Of a stretch of 64,000 nt of DNA, positions 34,786 through 45,856 are shown in pieces (the first letter of the stretch is position 1; each line of letters starts with the position of its first letter). Where the stretch lies: positions 1,762,441-1,826,440 of the forward strand of contig BCKC01000001.1 in the NCBI GenBank assembly GCA_001600455.1, read 5' to 3'. The notes beneath the pieces were generated by a model that saw only the letters and a program-made list of their open reading frames with translations, made no database searches and was not told where the DNA came from. Made by a program: the position numbers and the translations under genes. This stretch comes from Endocalyx cinctus. Its lineage: Eukaryota > Ascomycota > Sordariomycetes > Amphisphaeriales > Apiosporaceae.

Positions 34786-37649
34786 TCAGAGATAGGGAGT
34801 CAGCTCTTGCCTTCTCCTGCCGAAGCATGTGTTTCGGTCCTTTGCTTCTATCAAGTACGCAGGATACTTTTCAAGGGGTAACAAAGAACTCCAAATACTT
34901 ACCGAGGAAGGTCGTTGGGGAGTTTCGCATTGAGATCTGCCCCCTTGGAAAGAAGGAAATAACACCTCACGATGACTTATTCTGCCAGTAGATAAACATT
35001 GTAACGAGATGAGGCTATAGTACTTGGAATCAAGACAAAACATCGATGGGGATTCTAGAAGAACCAGGACAATTTCGTCAATAGCAGCTTCCCTACAGTC
35101 TTCATTATTGAGTATAACTTTAAGACCGGTTCCATGGTTGTTTGTAACGACCCATCTAGCAGGCCCAGACGGAGATTCTTGGCCCCATGGTTTTACGATG
35201 TGATTGTGCTGTTCCAAAAACAGCTTCACGAACAGATGGTAAGTACGAGTCCCCGATATATTATCGAGTTTTCGAGTATGAATAAGCCAGAATTTAGAGG
35301 TGTAGTCTTTTAGAGAGTACACTTCCATTGTCTGCTTCTTGGTGCGCAATTGATCTTCCAATACTCGTCTTATATTGAATTTACTAGACTTCGCGGGGCG
35401 TGCACGACTGCTCAGCATATAATAAATCGCTTTTCCTGACGTTTTCGAGGTTGGCAGTACCGAGTCGGAAACATGTTCGGTCACGCGAGCGACATCTACT
35501 GTCGATGCATGGATGGTCGATATTTGAGTTTCAAAAATATCGTAGCTGAGGTATGTGACACAGATAGAACCTAAGGTTATGTCTGCTTTCTCAGCACTGA
35601 AGTGGTACTTGCTTAGCTGAGGTTTTCGTGGGGGCTCGAGTAGATGCTGAAGCGCACTGAAATGGATGAAATGGACGGTATCGTCCTCTTCGTCAATTTC
35701 CAGGAGCCCCCCTCCACAGATATGCAAAAGTACTTTGGCGTCATGGGCTAGCGTCAGCGGGTTCCAAGATGTGTCGCCTGGCGTGACGTTCAAGGCCACG
35801 CGGGTTTCCTCGACCGTGAGAGCTCGCTTAGCGGCTGAAACTAATTCAAATACAGTTTTGCCGTATCTTCTGTCGGCGATTCTTTCTAGGGCCCTGTCGA
35901 ACGTCCCAGGAAGGTCCTCGGGTAGGGATTCCAGAGCATGTAATATGTCATAATCAGACATGACGGCTCTGTTGTATCGCGGAAAGAGCATATCGAGCTG
36001 AAGAGTCACCCATAAATACCTGTTCAACCACATATTAGTTAATTATACTACCTATGTGCCGAAAGATACTTACATTCCATCCGCCATTGAAGTCAAATAT
36101 TCAGTGACCATCCTCTGGAGATCTTCACTAATACTTCCAGTGACGTTTCTCAAGGATATTTCAGACGTGATGAAGTCTGACATTTCTCTATTCGCATTTA
36201 TACCCGACATAGAGATGTGATGACTCTCAATCGCTTGTTGGAACGGAAGTCCTTGGATTCTAGTTTCTTTCCTGCTTGAGTAGCACAGGTAAGTTTGCCG
36301 AGAGTTAGATAACTGTCGGAGGGCAATGACTACCTCTTCAATCTGGTCCCCTTCACACTCATCCAAGGCATCAAGTACTACATAATAGCGGGACTGTTTC
36401 GGTAGAAAATCTAATGCCATCTTCATAATGTCATCTGTGTCCAGTGCCGCTATTTCATCTGGAGGGATCATTTTATGAAGCTGGGCGGCGGCATTAACGG
36501 TTGTGAAATAGGCCTTGAAGAACTGATACACTAAACAGCCCACTATGTTCCGGGACTTTAGCGAGTGAGAGCTCGTATGGTTGCAAAACGCGTAAGATAA
36601 AAATGAATCAGCGTCGCAGTCTCTCTTTCCTGTATGAAGCCGGCCCACGATATTAGCCATGGCAACTGATTTGCCACTCCCAATCTTACCGGAAATCCAA
36701 AGGCTGGAAGACAGCGGCTCAGACTTCCAAGCTTGGTATGGCGACTCGTCAAATAACCAAGTAACTGCTCCCTTCTTTCTTTCCCGTCTCCAGGTCAATT
36801 CAAACTCGGTTTGGTGCGGGCTTAACGCCTCCAGAGTACGGAGAAGTACGCCCTGCTCCGATCTCTTCTTCGACCGGCTGGAGCTGAGTAGCATCAAAGA
36901 TAAGGTCCTTTGCTCAGTTCTGGTAGAAAGGTAGGTAACCTTTTGGTTGATGAGAGTCGCCCATCGAGCCAGATCTTCTTCGAACATTTTGAAGTCTTTC
37001 TCAAAGGAAGTCGTCAGATATGCAGTGATGAGACCTACGCCGCCCTTTTTCGAAAACAACACAACTTGACGACACGACTTGACCAGGGTTATAAGATATT
37101 CGCACATGAACGCTTGCAATTCTGGAGAGTCCGGGAAAAGCATGACTGTGTCCCGCTGAATTGACGATAGTTTGCCGATTTTCAAGTAGAATCCGCTGAC
37201 TTTCTCAAACAGAGACAGAAATTCGGTCGCTATCTTATTTTTTCGAGTCCGTTAAAAAAAAAAGACGGAATGACACGTGAAAAAGTGCAATCAATGCATA
37301 TCGCGCTCACCTGTAAAGACAGTCGTATTGCCGCCCACACACCACCGGCCACCAGATTCTGCGATGCGCCAACTAAAATATCGCCTACTTTCGTGAACAG
37401 CTGTAAGCGATCAAATAAAGTGACCAGGCGAGTTCCATATTGCCTCCAGCTTCGATGGAGGCGCGCGCCATCTCGGTTGAGTTCTTCGGTAAAGCGGATG
37501 ATATCATCAGGCGATGGAGGTTTGGCTCGTTGCATGGACTTGAAGATGGTGCGCTGTTTATCAGGCAACGCGAGGGAGAATTCTGAGATAGCTTGAGCAA
37601 GCCGAATATCTGGTTTTAAGGATGCGGCTTGACTTAATGCCAGTGCCAT
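34786..37649 (-). CDS. NACHT-domain NLR-like protein with eroded ankyrin tail
   Basis: A fungal STAND NTPase of the type used in allorecognition and heterokaryon incompatibility. Exons are 37649-37311, 37233-36074 and 36019-34786, joined in phase (910 residues as read). Residues 1-240 form a helical N-terminal domain resembling the one common in fungal NLR-like proteins (DUF7708-like; by eye). The NACHT domain has a P-loop GKIGSGKS at about 295-302 and Walker B VVLDALDECEG near 400. A winged-helix-like region follows (YLWVTLQLDML, LPEDLPGTFDRALERI, DTVHFIHFSALQHLL). The last 60 residues are doubtful: in the +1 frame at about 34910-34975 the same DNA reads FLLSKGADLNAKLPNDLP, a clear ankyrin half-repeat ending at a GTAAGT donor. 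So either a frameshift or a missed intron lies near 34980. Intact gene or pseudogene cannot be decided here. Confidence 0.75.
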
Positions 37650-39102
37650 TACGGTTGTTATTTCTCATGAATGAGGACAATTATATTGTCTTGGGTTCTA
37701 GCCTGGTGTGCAAAATTCTAGAACGAGCGAGAAGTAAGAAGGGTGTAACAGGGAGAGGGAGAAGAGAAAAAACGAAGAAGAAGAATATAAGTCTTAATTC
37801 TTTATGCCTAACTTCTCTGGAATTCTACGAAAGTTACATCGGTAAAGGCTGACAGAGAGGGCAATGCATAGATGATACCCTCCATAACAGAGCCTGCATA
37901 CGGGGCATTTCCGTCCTTGTAGAGAAACAAGACCTGTAGCGATTGGCTTCGATGTGAAATATTTACTTCCATCCTATTTTATCTTAAATATATCTCTCTC
38001 TTGAGATGGAAGTAAATGAATTTTATAAACGAGTTTCGCCTTGTCTACTTGGCAGTACTCTTACTCTTACTCTGTCAGCCTGTCAGCCTGTCAGCCTGTG
38101 ATGATTATAGGTTATAGAAGTGATAAGTATTCAATAATTAACTACTTGAATACTTTTCCTACTCTATATCGCATTATAAAGGATATTCATTGAACAGGTA
38201 TATGTTCTTGTAATAGTCTTCACCGTAGTTTTGTGCCTCTCCACCGCGTTTCCTCGCTCAATTCTGAACTCGCCCCCCTCCTCAACAGATGGTACCCTAA
38301 AATATTTTTCACTATCTTTCAACGACTCTCTCAACCGATGGTGTCGTTTTTAGAAGCCAGCATGCCAAATGGTAACTGATAATTGGTTGGTCTTAAACTG
38401 ACCAAACGATAGCACCCACGTAACGAAGTTTGACTATAACAATTTTTACTGCTGTCTTCCAGTCCTTTTTGTCATTTTGTCTCCATTGTCTTTATTGTCT
38501 TATTAGATGATATTCAAGTAGTTCTCATTTATCATTGTCTTAGATAAGAAGAATAAAAGCAAATGAACTCAAAGTAAGTTACCGTAAAGTCTTGGAATTA
38601 CTTATAGGTACGGTTTTCCACTTTCGGTAATAAACTTCTTATTTAACTAAAGCTTTCATCCAACATTATATCCGTCTACTCAGGTACAAGAACCGAATCC
38701 TGACCTCTTGTGTTCTCGTGACTCATCTCTCTCTCTTTTTTTTCTTTTTTCTTCTTTTCTTTTTATCTGCAAATCTTTATTCACTTATCTACATTACTTA
38801 AAAAGTATTTACCTTTGGTATATTAAGGGTATATACGTATATATATATAAATCAGAAGTAGATTCTTTGCATGTTTCAGAGGTTGTTACTAGTTCGCGTT
38901 TGTTTGCCTCAGTGTGAACACTTCTCTCGTCCGTACCCGTCCTCCCTCCCCTATTATTCATTCTCTCCATACACCTCTTCTTAGTCTATTATTTCATCAT
39001 TTCTATTTTCTATTTTTCTATTTAACCGAGCCCCCCTTCTCTACTGGGCCGTTTCTATCTCTTATATAATTATACACAACATTATTTTACCTATAGCTTA
39101 CT
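37650..39102. other. Divergent promoter region (NACHT gene / LOG gene)
   Basis: About 1.45 kb with no gene. It holds a 3.5-copy CTGTCAGC tandem repeat (38072-38099). Pyrimidine-rich tracts at 38720-38770 and 38930-39060 look like the promoter and 5' leader of the LOG-family gene. Confidence 0.6.
38072..38099. repeat. 8-bp tandem repeat, CTGTCAGC x3.5
   Basis: Three and a half perfect copies of CTGTCAGC in the intergenic region. Confidence 0.9.
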
Positions 39103-39925
39103 ATGGAATCCGGCGGCGCATCACCCATGCCATCATCCACTTCTACACCGCAACCTTCGGGTCCCTCCACCATGAATCCGAACCTAGCTTCCCAGCCACG
39201 TACCATAATCTGCGTCTACTGTGGCGCGTCTCCGGGAAATAACCCAGTCCATATGGAGGCTGCCCGAGAGCTAGGAACTCTAATGGCCAAAAATAACATT
39301 TCACTAGGTAAGTCATTCATTTAAGTAAAAGATTTCCAGGTCTTTTTGTCTCACACATTTCTTTTTCTCAACCGCGCTAGTATATGGAGGGGGTACCGTT
39401 GGCTTGATGGGTGAGGTAGCCAAGGCAATTGTATCTATATCAGGTCCCGAATCTGTTCACGGTATCATCCCCGAGGCTCTCGTGAAGTGGGAACGCGACG
39501 GGACGTACTCGAGCACAAAAGACGCCAACGGTTACCATGTTCCAGAAGAGCAGGTATACGGGCGAACGACGGTGGTGAAAGACATGCACACGCGCAAGAA
39601 GATGATGGCGCAGGAAGTGCTGACGGGCGGACCCGGCTCTGGCTTCATCGCGCTGAGCGGCGGGTACGGCACGATGGAAGAGCTGCTCGAGACGGCTACG
39701 TGGAACCAGCTGGGCATACACAGCAAGGGCGTCTGCATCCTCAACATCAACGGCTTCTACGACGGTCTCCTCTCTTGGATCAAGACGGCGGCCGACGAGG
39801 GCTTCCTGAGCAAGGCAAACGCCGATATCTTAGTTACCGCCAAGGATGCGGAGGGAGCACTTACGGCGCTACGGGAATATAAGGTCTCAAAGGGGCGGTA
39901 TGGGCTCGACTGGAGCAACCAATAG
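39103..39925 (+). CDS. LOG-family protein (cytokinin riboside 5'-monophosphate phosphoribohydrolase-like), 2 exons
   Basis: Member of the Lonely-Guy/lysine-decarboxylase-like family, which cleaves nucleoside 5'-monophosphates (in plants and some fungi, cytokinin ribotides) to base and ribose phosphate. Exon 1 (39103-39307) and exon 2 (39381-39925) join in phase across a 73-base intron, giving NISLVYGGGTVGLMGEVA and 249 residues in total. Family motifs: ICVYCGASPGNNP, VYGGGTVGLMG, the central HTRKKMMAQE and GGYGTMEEL (the usual PGGxGTxxE, with Ser for the first Pro). The first 30 residues are Ser/Pro-rich and unlike the core. The substrate cannot be told from sequence; a cytosolic nucleotide-salvage enzyme is the conservative call. 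Confidence 0.92.
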
Positions 39926-40281
39926 AAGGAGGCCTCAAATCCATACAGTTACACGGTTAGAACAGGAAATTAGTGTGGAAGGATGGTATATTAGCATTCT
40001 GATTTGCACAATATCGACGATATAGCACATGACTAGCAGGCCTAATAATGTGAAAAGTAAATTTCTTTTTTATTTGTCGTCACACTGCCAGCGGGTTGTC
40101 CTCCCGTTTTGATATGCCATTATTTTATCAAATTATCGATCTCAAATGATACTATTCGGCCGGAATCAAGACTATGGGCCGAATCTTGCAGCCACTGGTA
40201 GGCTCGGATCAGACAATGTAGCGAAGTTCTGGGTCACATAAGTTGATGATAATTTACCGAGATGGCGGGCCTTTAGAGCAG

Positions 40282-40316
40282 GCACACACGCATACACACA
40301 CACACGTGCGCACACA
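40282..40316. repeat. CA-rich microsatellite
   Basis: Imperfect (CA)n of about 35 bases with interrupting CGCAT and CGTGCG. Confidence 0.85.
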
Positions 40317-41321
40317 ACTCGAACACCTGATAACCTAAAAGTTCGCCCATATGGAAAAGATAGCTACTACATGTGGTTTTACGTTTCATTGCATGGCTAA
40401 ACATGCGGATTCTAGGCCGAGAGGTTGCTCATATCTTCATGCGTAACCGTGTGCGATTCTACGTTAGATAACGGTCCAAAATCTAGCATGAACGGAGACG
40501 TCTCTAGCAAATCAAGAGACTTCAGGGATAATACAGATGACGCGGTTATCGTGTAAGGGTACTAGTAATGAATCCCAAACGTGTTTGAAGATAAGTTCGG
40601 TGTGATACTTTCAGGACTGGTTTCTCCCACCGACGCTCCTCTTCGGATCCTTACTTCACCAGAGCGGCAGGACTTCGGGTTCTCCGAGAGACTATGGCCC
40701 TATGAACCACGGCAACGTGGATACTCGCACTGCAATCCTAGAAATTTTACCGAGGACCCAAATTTTATTTCACTACCGCTATAATTGGGGATCAAGGAAA
40801 TATCATCATACCTCTCTGCCTTTTCACCCGTTCCTCTAGTGTTTTCAATCCCAAATTCAATGTCGTGATGACGGTCTACGAGACAGAAACTAGTAAAATC
40901 GACACCCCGAAAAAAGAAAAGAATGAATGAAGCATGTTATTCTTCAAAGGGAGTTTTGAAAACCGAGGAAATTAAGAGAAGCTAGATCGTCAATTCTTAA
41001 CTGATCGACAGAACACGCCGAAAGTTCAAATCCCCTTTCCGAAACATCTAAGATAGCTAGATGGAATGCCACATGAGATAACGGCATGATATGCTTGGTG
41101 GACTGCAAATCTCGATGTTACTTTTAAGGGGGATATACCCTTAAATAAATTCGGGCTACGGTATTTCAAGACGTCGAAAGAAGTCTAACAGCTGACTTGA
41201 CTATTGAAAGAAGACGCTGTAGCGAAATGCGAGGTCGTCCAAATAGTAATATATTATTACATATTGTTTATATAATACGACCTTTGGTCCTAGTATTTCC
41301 AAGTTTTCTAGAATTGATTTG

Positions 41322-41344
41322 TTTTTTTTTTTTTTTTTTTTTTT
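41322..41344. repeat. T23 homopolymer next to an ambiguous base
   Basis: Twenty-three T followed ten bases later by the single N (41354). The N points to unresolved base calling or polishing near a hard homopolymer. Confidence 0.9.
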
Positions 41345-42834
41345 GTTATAACTNTTTACTCCTCTTGGCACTGGCAACCACCCAGCTCCCAGCCACCCAG
41401 CCAGCCCAGGGAGCCCTGCCATCTTCGCGATTTCGAATTTAGAGTCAACAAAGTCTTGGGTCACATCACACTGTAATTGATAGGGCGACAGTGGACGTTA
41501 CCGGCATAAATGGAAGCTCGGACCTCACTCAGTACACATGGCGGACACCCACACCTCCTTATTTAATCGTAGCTAAGTACCGAGTATGAACCCTACAGCA
41601 CGTCAACCTACTTCCCATCCAATGTATTCTAAAATTTTCCTCTAAGGAAATCTTTCGGTCAAAAAAGGATCACGAGCTTTGCCTGCGAGTTAAGCCGCGT
41701 GCACGTCACGTTTATGACATCGGAGTCCAACGGGTAGCCCCAAGCTATCAAGCGGTTTATGACGTCTGTAAATGGGCACGGTATAATGGTATGTAAAAGC
41801 CAAATCTGGCCGAGAGTACTCTACATGAGAATATATAAAGATAAGTCCTCAACTGTCCAGCGTGAAAAAAAGAATTACATGACGTCTCAAACTGAAATTC
41901 GGGATAATGACATGATTGTGTGTCTGCCGTTTTATAAGGTAAGGTTACAGCTCTCTACTATCAGAGCTCGAGCGGTAGCTTATTTACTTTTGTTTCCATT
42001 TCCAATAAGCAGCCCGTACACGAGAGCGGTATGGAATGATATCAAACTTTCGGAAGCATGTTTTTCTTTCTCTCCCGTCAGCGATAGTAGGTGACTCGGA
42101 AGTGTGCTGATACGATGCGGATGTAGCTGACTCGGGTGTTTGCTGACTTACGACGCTCCTGGCTGACACGTGGAAAGATTGAGATCGTCCTCCAGGTAAA
42201 TAGCATCTTGAAATTCTTTTATATGTTCTATTATCTCTTTTCTTCTCTTCCTACTTTACACATTTGTTTGTAAGAAGTGGGATAGCTCAATTCGGCTTGC
42301 TCGAATTCTTACGGTGATATCGTTCAAGATAGGGGTCCAATCCACTTTTTACATGCCGGTATTTCAGGTTATTGGGGCGAACGACAGTGCAGTAAAATAC
42401 GTCGATTAGTGAAGATTTCAGGTCCCTCGGCAGTGCTAATAAGGAGCTGAAAATATAAGCCCTAGTCACTTTAGCTAGATTTACAGGCGTATCTTCCCAT
42501 CCCTTTAGTAGCTTAACTGAACTAGTATAGCAGATCCGTAGATGTCAAAAATTCTCTCATTTCTTTTTTTTTTTTTTTTATCTTTTTTTAATTATGGGTA
42601 GATAACGTTATTCGGGTTCAAAGAAAAAGAATATACTAACGAGATAAGTTATATCAGTAACGTTTATATGGCGTTACAACGCGTTTCAATTTGGCCTTAG
42701 AAAATAAACTTGCAGGTATCACCAGTTCAGCTCGTCTTTAACCGGATCCGGCTTCAGACTACTCCCGGTGGCTGATAGTTAGGAGTCAACCTTTCTTTTC
42801 TGAGTGGGACCAAAGCTTATCGGTAAGACACACC

Positions 42835-45429
42835 ATGACGACGAACCGCCCACGCATTCTCTTCCTAGATGCGTACGACTCCTTCAGCAACAACATCGTC
42901 TCCCTGCTGACGACCGTTCTGAACGTTGACGTCGACATCCTGCCCATTGACGCGCCGGTGCCTCACCTCTTCCAGGACGGTAACGATGACTTTATCACGG
43001 CGTTACGCCGCTACGAGGCCGTCGTCTGCGGTCCGGGCCCCGGCTCTCCCGATTCCGAGGCCGACGTTGGCCTCATGAAGCGCGTGTGGGAGCTCGAGGA
43101 AGCCGATATCCTCCCCGTCCTGGGAATTTGTCTAGGGTTTCAGAGCCTCGTTGTCGGCTGCGGCGGGCTCGTGAAGCGGCTAGAAACGGGTTTGCACGGC
43201 ATGATTCGGGACATCGATCACGCCGACCGAGATATCTTCGCCGGCGTCGCCCCCTTCAAGGCCACGCTTTATCACAGTCTGCATGCCGATATTGAGCAGG
43301 AGTCTATACTTCCGGGCGAATGGGCTGGGTCAAGATGGCGATCCCCTCACCATCTTCCCGATCTCGTGCCTCTAGCTTGGACGTACGAAGATCGTGGCCA
43401 CGGTCGCGAGGAACGCATCCTCATGGGCGTAAGGCATAGGACGAAACCCTTCTGGGGTCTGCAGTATCATCCCGAGTCTATCTGCACAGAGGTCGCGGGC
43501 CATGACGTGATCCGAAACTGGTTTCGTGAAGCCACCCAATGGAATCTCTCAGTCAACCGAGACAGTCGGCTCACCTCTCCGATCCCCGGCAGTTTTGCGA
43601 CAAAGGTCCGCCGGCTTAGTAGTGCGCGAGATCTTAGCGAGCGATTCGTTGCCCCTGATAATACTACTAGCAACCGCAAAAATGATTCCTGCAGTCGTGA
43701 AGATGGTCTCCTGAAGCAATTTGGACTCGACGCACATTATTATTCTCACGTGATGGATGTCCCATTCCACATCGAAGTTCCAGACATTGCCGAGATACTT
43801 CAGGATTCCGAGAAAGAATATATCATTCTAGACTCGGCAAGTGCGCGAGTAAACAAGACAGGATCCGACGTACGAGGGCGATATAGCATTATCGCCTTAG
43901 ACGTAGACGAAGCCTTGAAATTAGAATACAGAGCAGGAAATAAGTACGTTTCTGCTCGTCACTCACGCGTGTCTTCCGATGGTGCGCAGGAAGAAGTTAC
44001 CGAGACCCTAGAGCTCGGCAGCAACAAGAACATCTGGCAGTGGTTAGCGGAATTTTGGGAATCCCGTCGATCCACCGTAACCGACGACCGCGACATCCCG
44101 TCCCCCTTCTTAGGCGGCTTTATGGGCTACACCACGTACGAGCTAGGCCTAGAAGGCATCGGCGTCGCGTTTCCGCGGGACGACGATAAATACCGGGCGC
44201 GGCCGGACCTGTGCTTCGCCTGGGTGACCAAGAGCGTCGTTGTCGACCACGTCGAAGGCACGCTCCGGATCCAACGCCTCTCCCCCCCTTCCTCCCAAAC
44301 GGCGCGCGACTGGCCGCGGCTGACGGCGGAGAAGCTTTCCCGCTCGCCGAGGTGGACCGACGTCGCGCGCAGGACCGATTTCGAGAAGCACCACTCCGTC
44401 GCGTCGCAGCCGACGCCGCCACGGACGCCGACTTCGGGCCCCTCCAAGACCGAAATCGCGGTCCCGGACGCGGGCGAGTACGAGGAGAAAGTGAGGCGGT
44501 GCCAGGAATTCATCGCCGCGGGCGATTCGTACGAGCTGTGTCTTACGGACCAGACGATCATCAAGATCCCAAAAACTCAGCCTTCTTCCTCCTCCTCATC
44601 TTCCTCTTCTTCATCCTGGAATCTCTACCGTACGCTCAGAACGCGACAACCGGCCCCCTTCGGCTCGTACCTGCGTCTAGGGCCCGCAACGCTGATCAGC
44701 AGCTCCCCGGAGCGCTTTCTCGAGTTCGATTCGTCCACGGGGATCTGCTCCATGCGGCCCATGAAGGGTACCGTGCGCAAGTGCCCGCCGGGCTCCTCGG
44801 GTGAGAAGGGGGGCGTGTCGACCTTGGCCGAGGCCGAGAAGCTCCTGCACATACCCAAGGAAGAAGCCGAAAACCTCATGATCGTCGACCTCGTCCGGCA
44901 CGACCTTCACGCCGTGTGCGGGCCCGGAAACGTCCAGGTGCCCCACCTGCTCCGCGTGGAGGAATATACCAGCGTCTTTCAGATGATCAGCGTTGTCGAA
45001 GGGCGGCTGCCCCCCGTTCCACGGACTTCGATACAGGAAAAGCCATCGACGGCTACGACTACTGTGCTCGACGTCTTAGCCGCCGCTTTACCTCCCGGCA
45101 GCATGACCGGCGCCCCCAAGAAGCGCAGCTGCGAGATCTTGCTCGATATCGAACGATCTTCTTCTTCTTCTTACTGTCCAGAAAGGAGTCTGTACTCCGG
45201 CGTAGTCGGGTATATGGACGTGCGCGGACGCGGCGATTTTAGCGTCACGATTAGGAGCTTATTCCGGTGGGACGACGATAAAGACGAGGAAGATCAGCAA
45301 CAACAACAGCAACAACAGGAAATTTGGCATATAGGTGCCGGAGGGGCTGTTACGGCCCTCAGTACACCCCAGGGCGAGAGAGATGAGATGTTTACCAAGT
45401 TGAAGGGACCACTTGGTGTTTTTGATTAA
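42835..45429 (+). CDS. ABZ1: Bifunctional para-aminobenzoate (aminodeoxychorismate) synthase
   Basis: Converts chorismate and glutamine to 4-amino-4-deoxychorismate for folate synthesis; fungi fuse the PabA-type glutaminase to the PabB-type synthase. Single exon, 864 residues. The N-terminal glutamine amidotransferase has RILFLDAYDSFSNNIVSLL, the nucleophile in GICLGFQ (Cys 99) and YHPES (His 212, Glu 214). The C-terminal chorismate-binding domain has FLGGFMGYTTYELG, GDSYELCLTDQT, SSPERFLEFD, MRPMKGT (Lys 644), MIVDLVRHDL, PGSMTGAPKK, YSGVVGYMDVRG and IGAGGAVTALSTP, so all core motifs are present. The MKGT lysine position separates PabB from anthranilate synthase. Low-complexity insertions (poly-Ser near residue 582, poly-Gln near 821) sit in loops. 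It converges with the glucosidase I gene. Confidence 0.95.
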   Translation: MTTNRPRILFLDAYDSFSNNIVSLLTTVLNVDVDILPIDAPVPHLFQDGNDDFITALRRYEAVVCGPGPGSPDSEADVGLMKRVWELEEADILPVLGICLGFQSLVVGCGGLVKRLETGLHGMIRDIDHADRDIFAGVAPFKATLYHSLHADIEQESILPGEWAGSRWRSPHHLPDLVPLAWTYEDRGHGREERILMGVRHRTKPFWGLQYHPESICTEVAGHDVIRNWFREATQWNLSVNRDSRLTSPIPGSFATKVRRLSSARDLSERFVAPDNTTSNRKNDSCSREDGLLKQFGLDAHYYSHVMDVPFHIEVPDIAEILQDSEKEYIILDSASARVNKTGSDVRGRYSIIALDVDEALKLEYRAGNKYVSARHSRVSSDGAQEEVTETLELGSNKNIWQWLAEFWESRRSTVTDDRDIPSPFLGGFMGYTTYELGLEGIGVAFPRDDDKYRARPDLCFAWVTKSVVVDHVEGTLRIQRLSPPSSQTARDWPRLTAEKLSRSPRWTDVARRTDFEKHHSVASQPTPPRTPTSGPSKTEIAVPDAGEYEEKVRRCQEFIAAGDSYELCLTDQTIIKIPKTQPSSSSSSSSSSSWNLYRTLRTRQPAPFGSYLRLGPATLISSSPERFLEFDSSTGICSMRPMKGTVRKCPPGSSGEKGGVSTLAEAEKLLHIPKEEAENLMIVDLVRHDLHAVCGPGNVQVPHLLRVEEYTSVFQMISVVEGRLPPVPRTSIQEKPSTATTTVLDVLAAALPPGSMTGAPKKRSCEILLDIERSSSSSYCPERSLYSGVVGYMDVRGRGDFSVTIRSLFRWDDDKDEEDQQQQQQQQEIWHIGAGGAVTALSTPQGERDEMFTKLKGPLGVFD

Positions 45430-45856
45430 CACTACTTCATTTTATTTATGCTTTTTTTTTTTTTTTTTTTTTGGTGGGCGTTTTTCTGTTCAACATGAAG
45501 ATTAAGTGGCGAAAGGTTTAAATTACTTCGATATTAGAAAGATACGTACGCTCTCAACGTTTGGGTGGTTATTAAGGTTAGAGGTCATTGCATTTACGAG
45601 CGTCAGAGACTTAAGGTGCAAAAGTACGACGGAACGGGGGTAAGCATAGAGCGGTATTTTGCATCAATCCATTCATCATGGGAGTCAACGGTTTGTTCAA
45701 CACACAAAGTCATGAAATAAATCATGGCAATTGGATTTTGGTTGGAGAACATGTTATCTATTATAAGACCGGGTTTTCGTTCTTAATTACATGTACATCA
45801 TTTCTTCTCGGAGACGAGACTATGGGTATTCCCCCTCCACATATAATAGGAAATGT
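45430..45856. other. Convergent 3' region with T21 run
   Basis: Between ABZ1 (+) and the glucosidase I gene (-). A T21 run at 45452-45472 lies 23 bases after the ABZ1 stop codon. No gene seen. Confidence 0.65.

Larger units (their letters stand above)
39926..42834. other. 2.9-kb gene-free region
   Basis: No gene recognised on either strand. It holds a CA-rich microsatellite (40282-40316), a T23 run (41322-41344), the only ambiguous base of the window (N at 41354) and a T16 run (42564-42579). The right end should be the promoter of the PABA synthase gene. Confidence 0.6.

Noticed and set aside
41015..41046. GTTCAAATCC, a tRNA B-box-like sequence
   Set aside because: No matching T-stem, A box or acceptor stem at the expected distances.
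42275..42347. A 73-base stretch whose ends pair (AAGTGGG with TCCACTT) and that contains AGCTCAATTCGG and GGTCCAATCC, resembling a tRNA
   Set aside because: The T-arm does not fold at the right position and the D-arm lacks its pairing partner; an internal AATTCG/CGAATT hairpin explains the pairing better.
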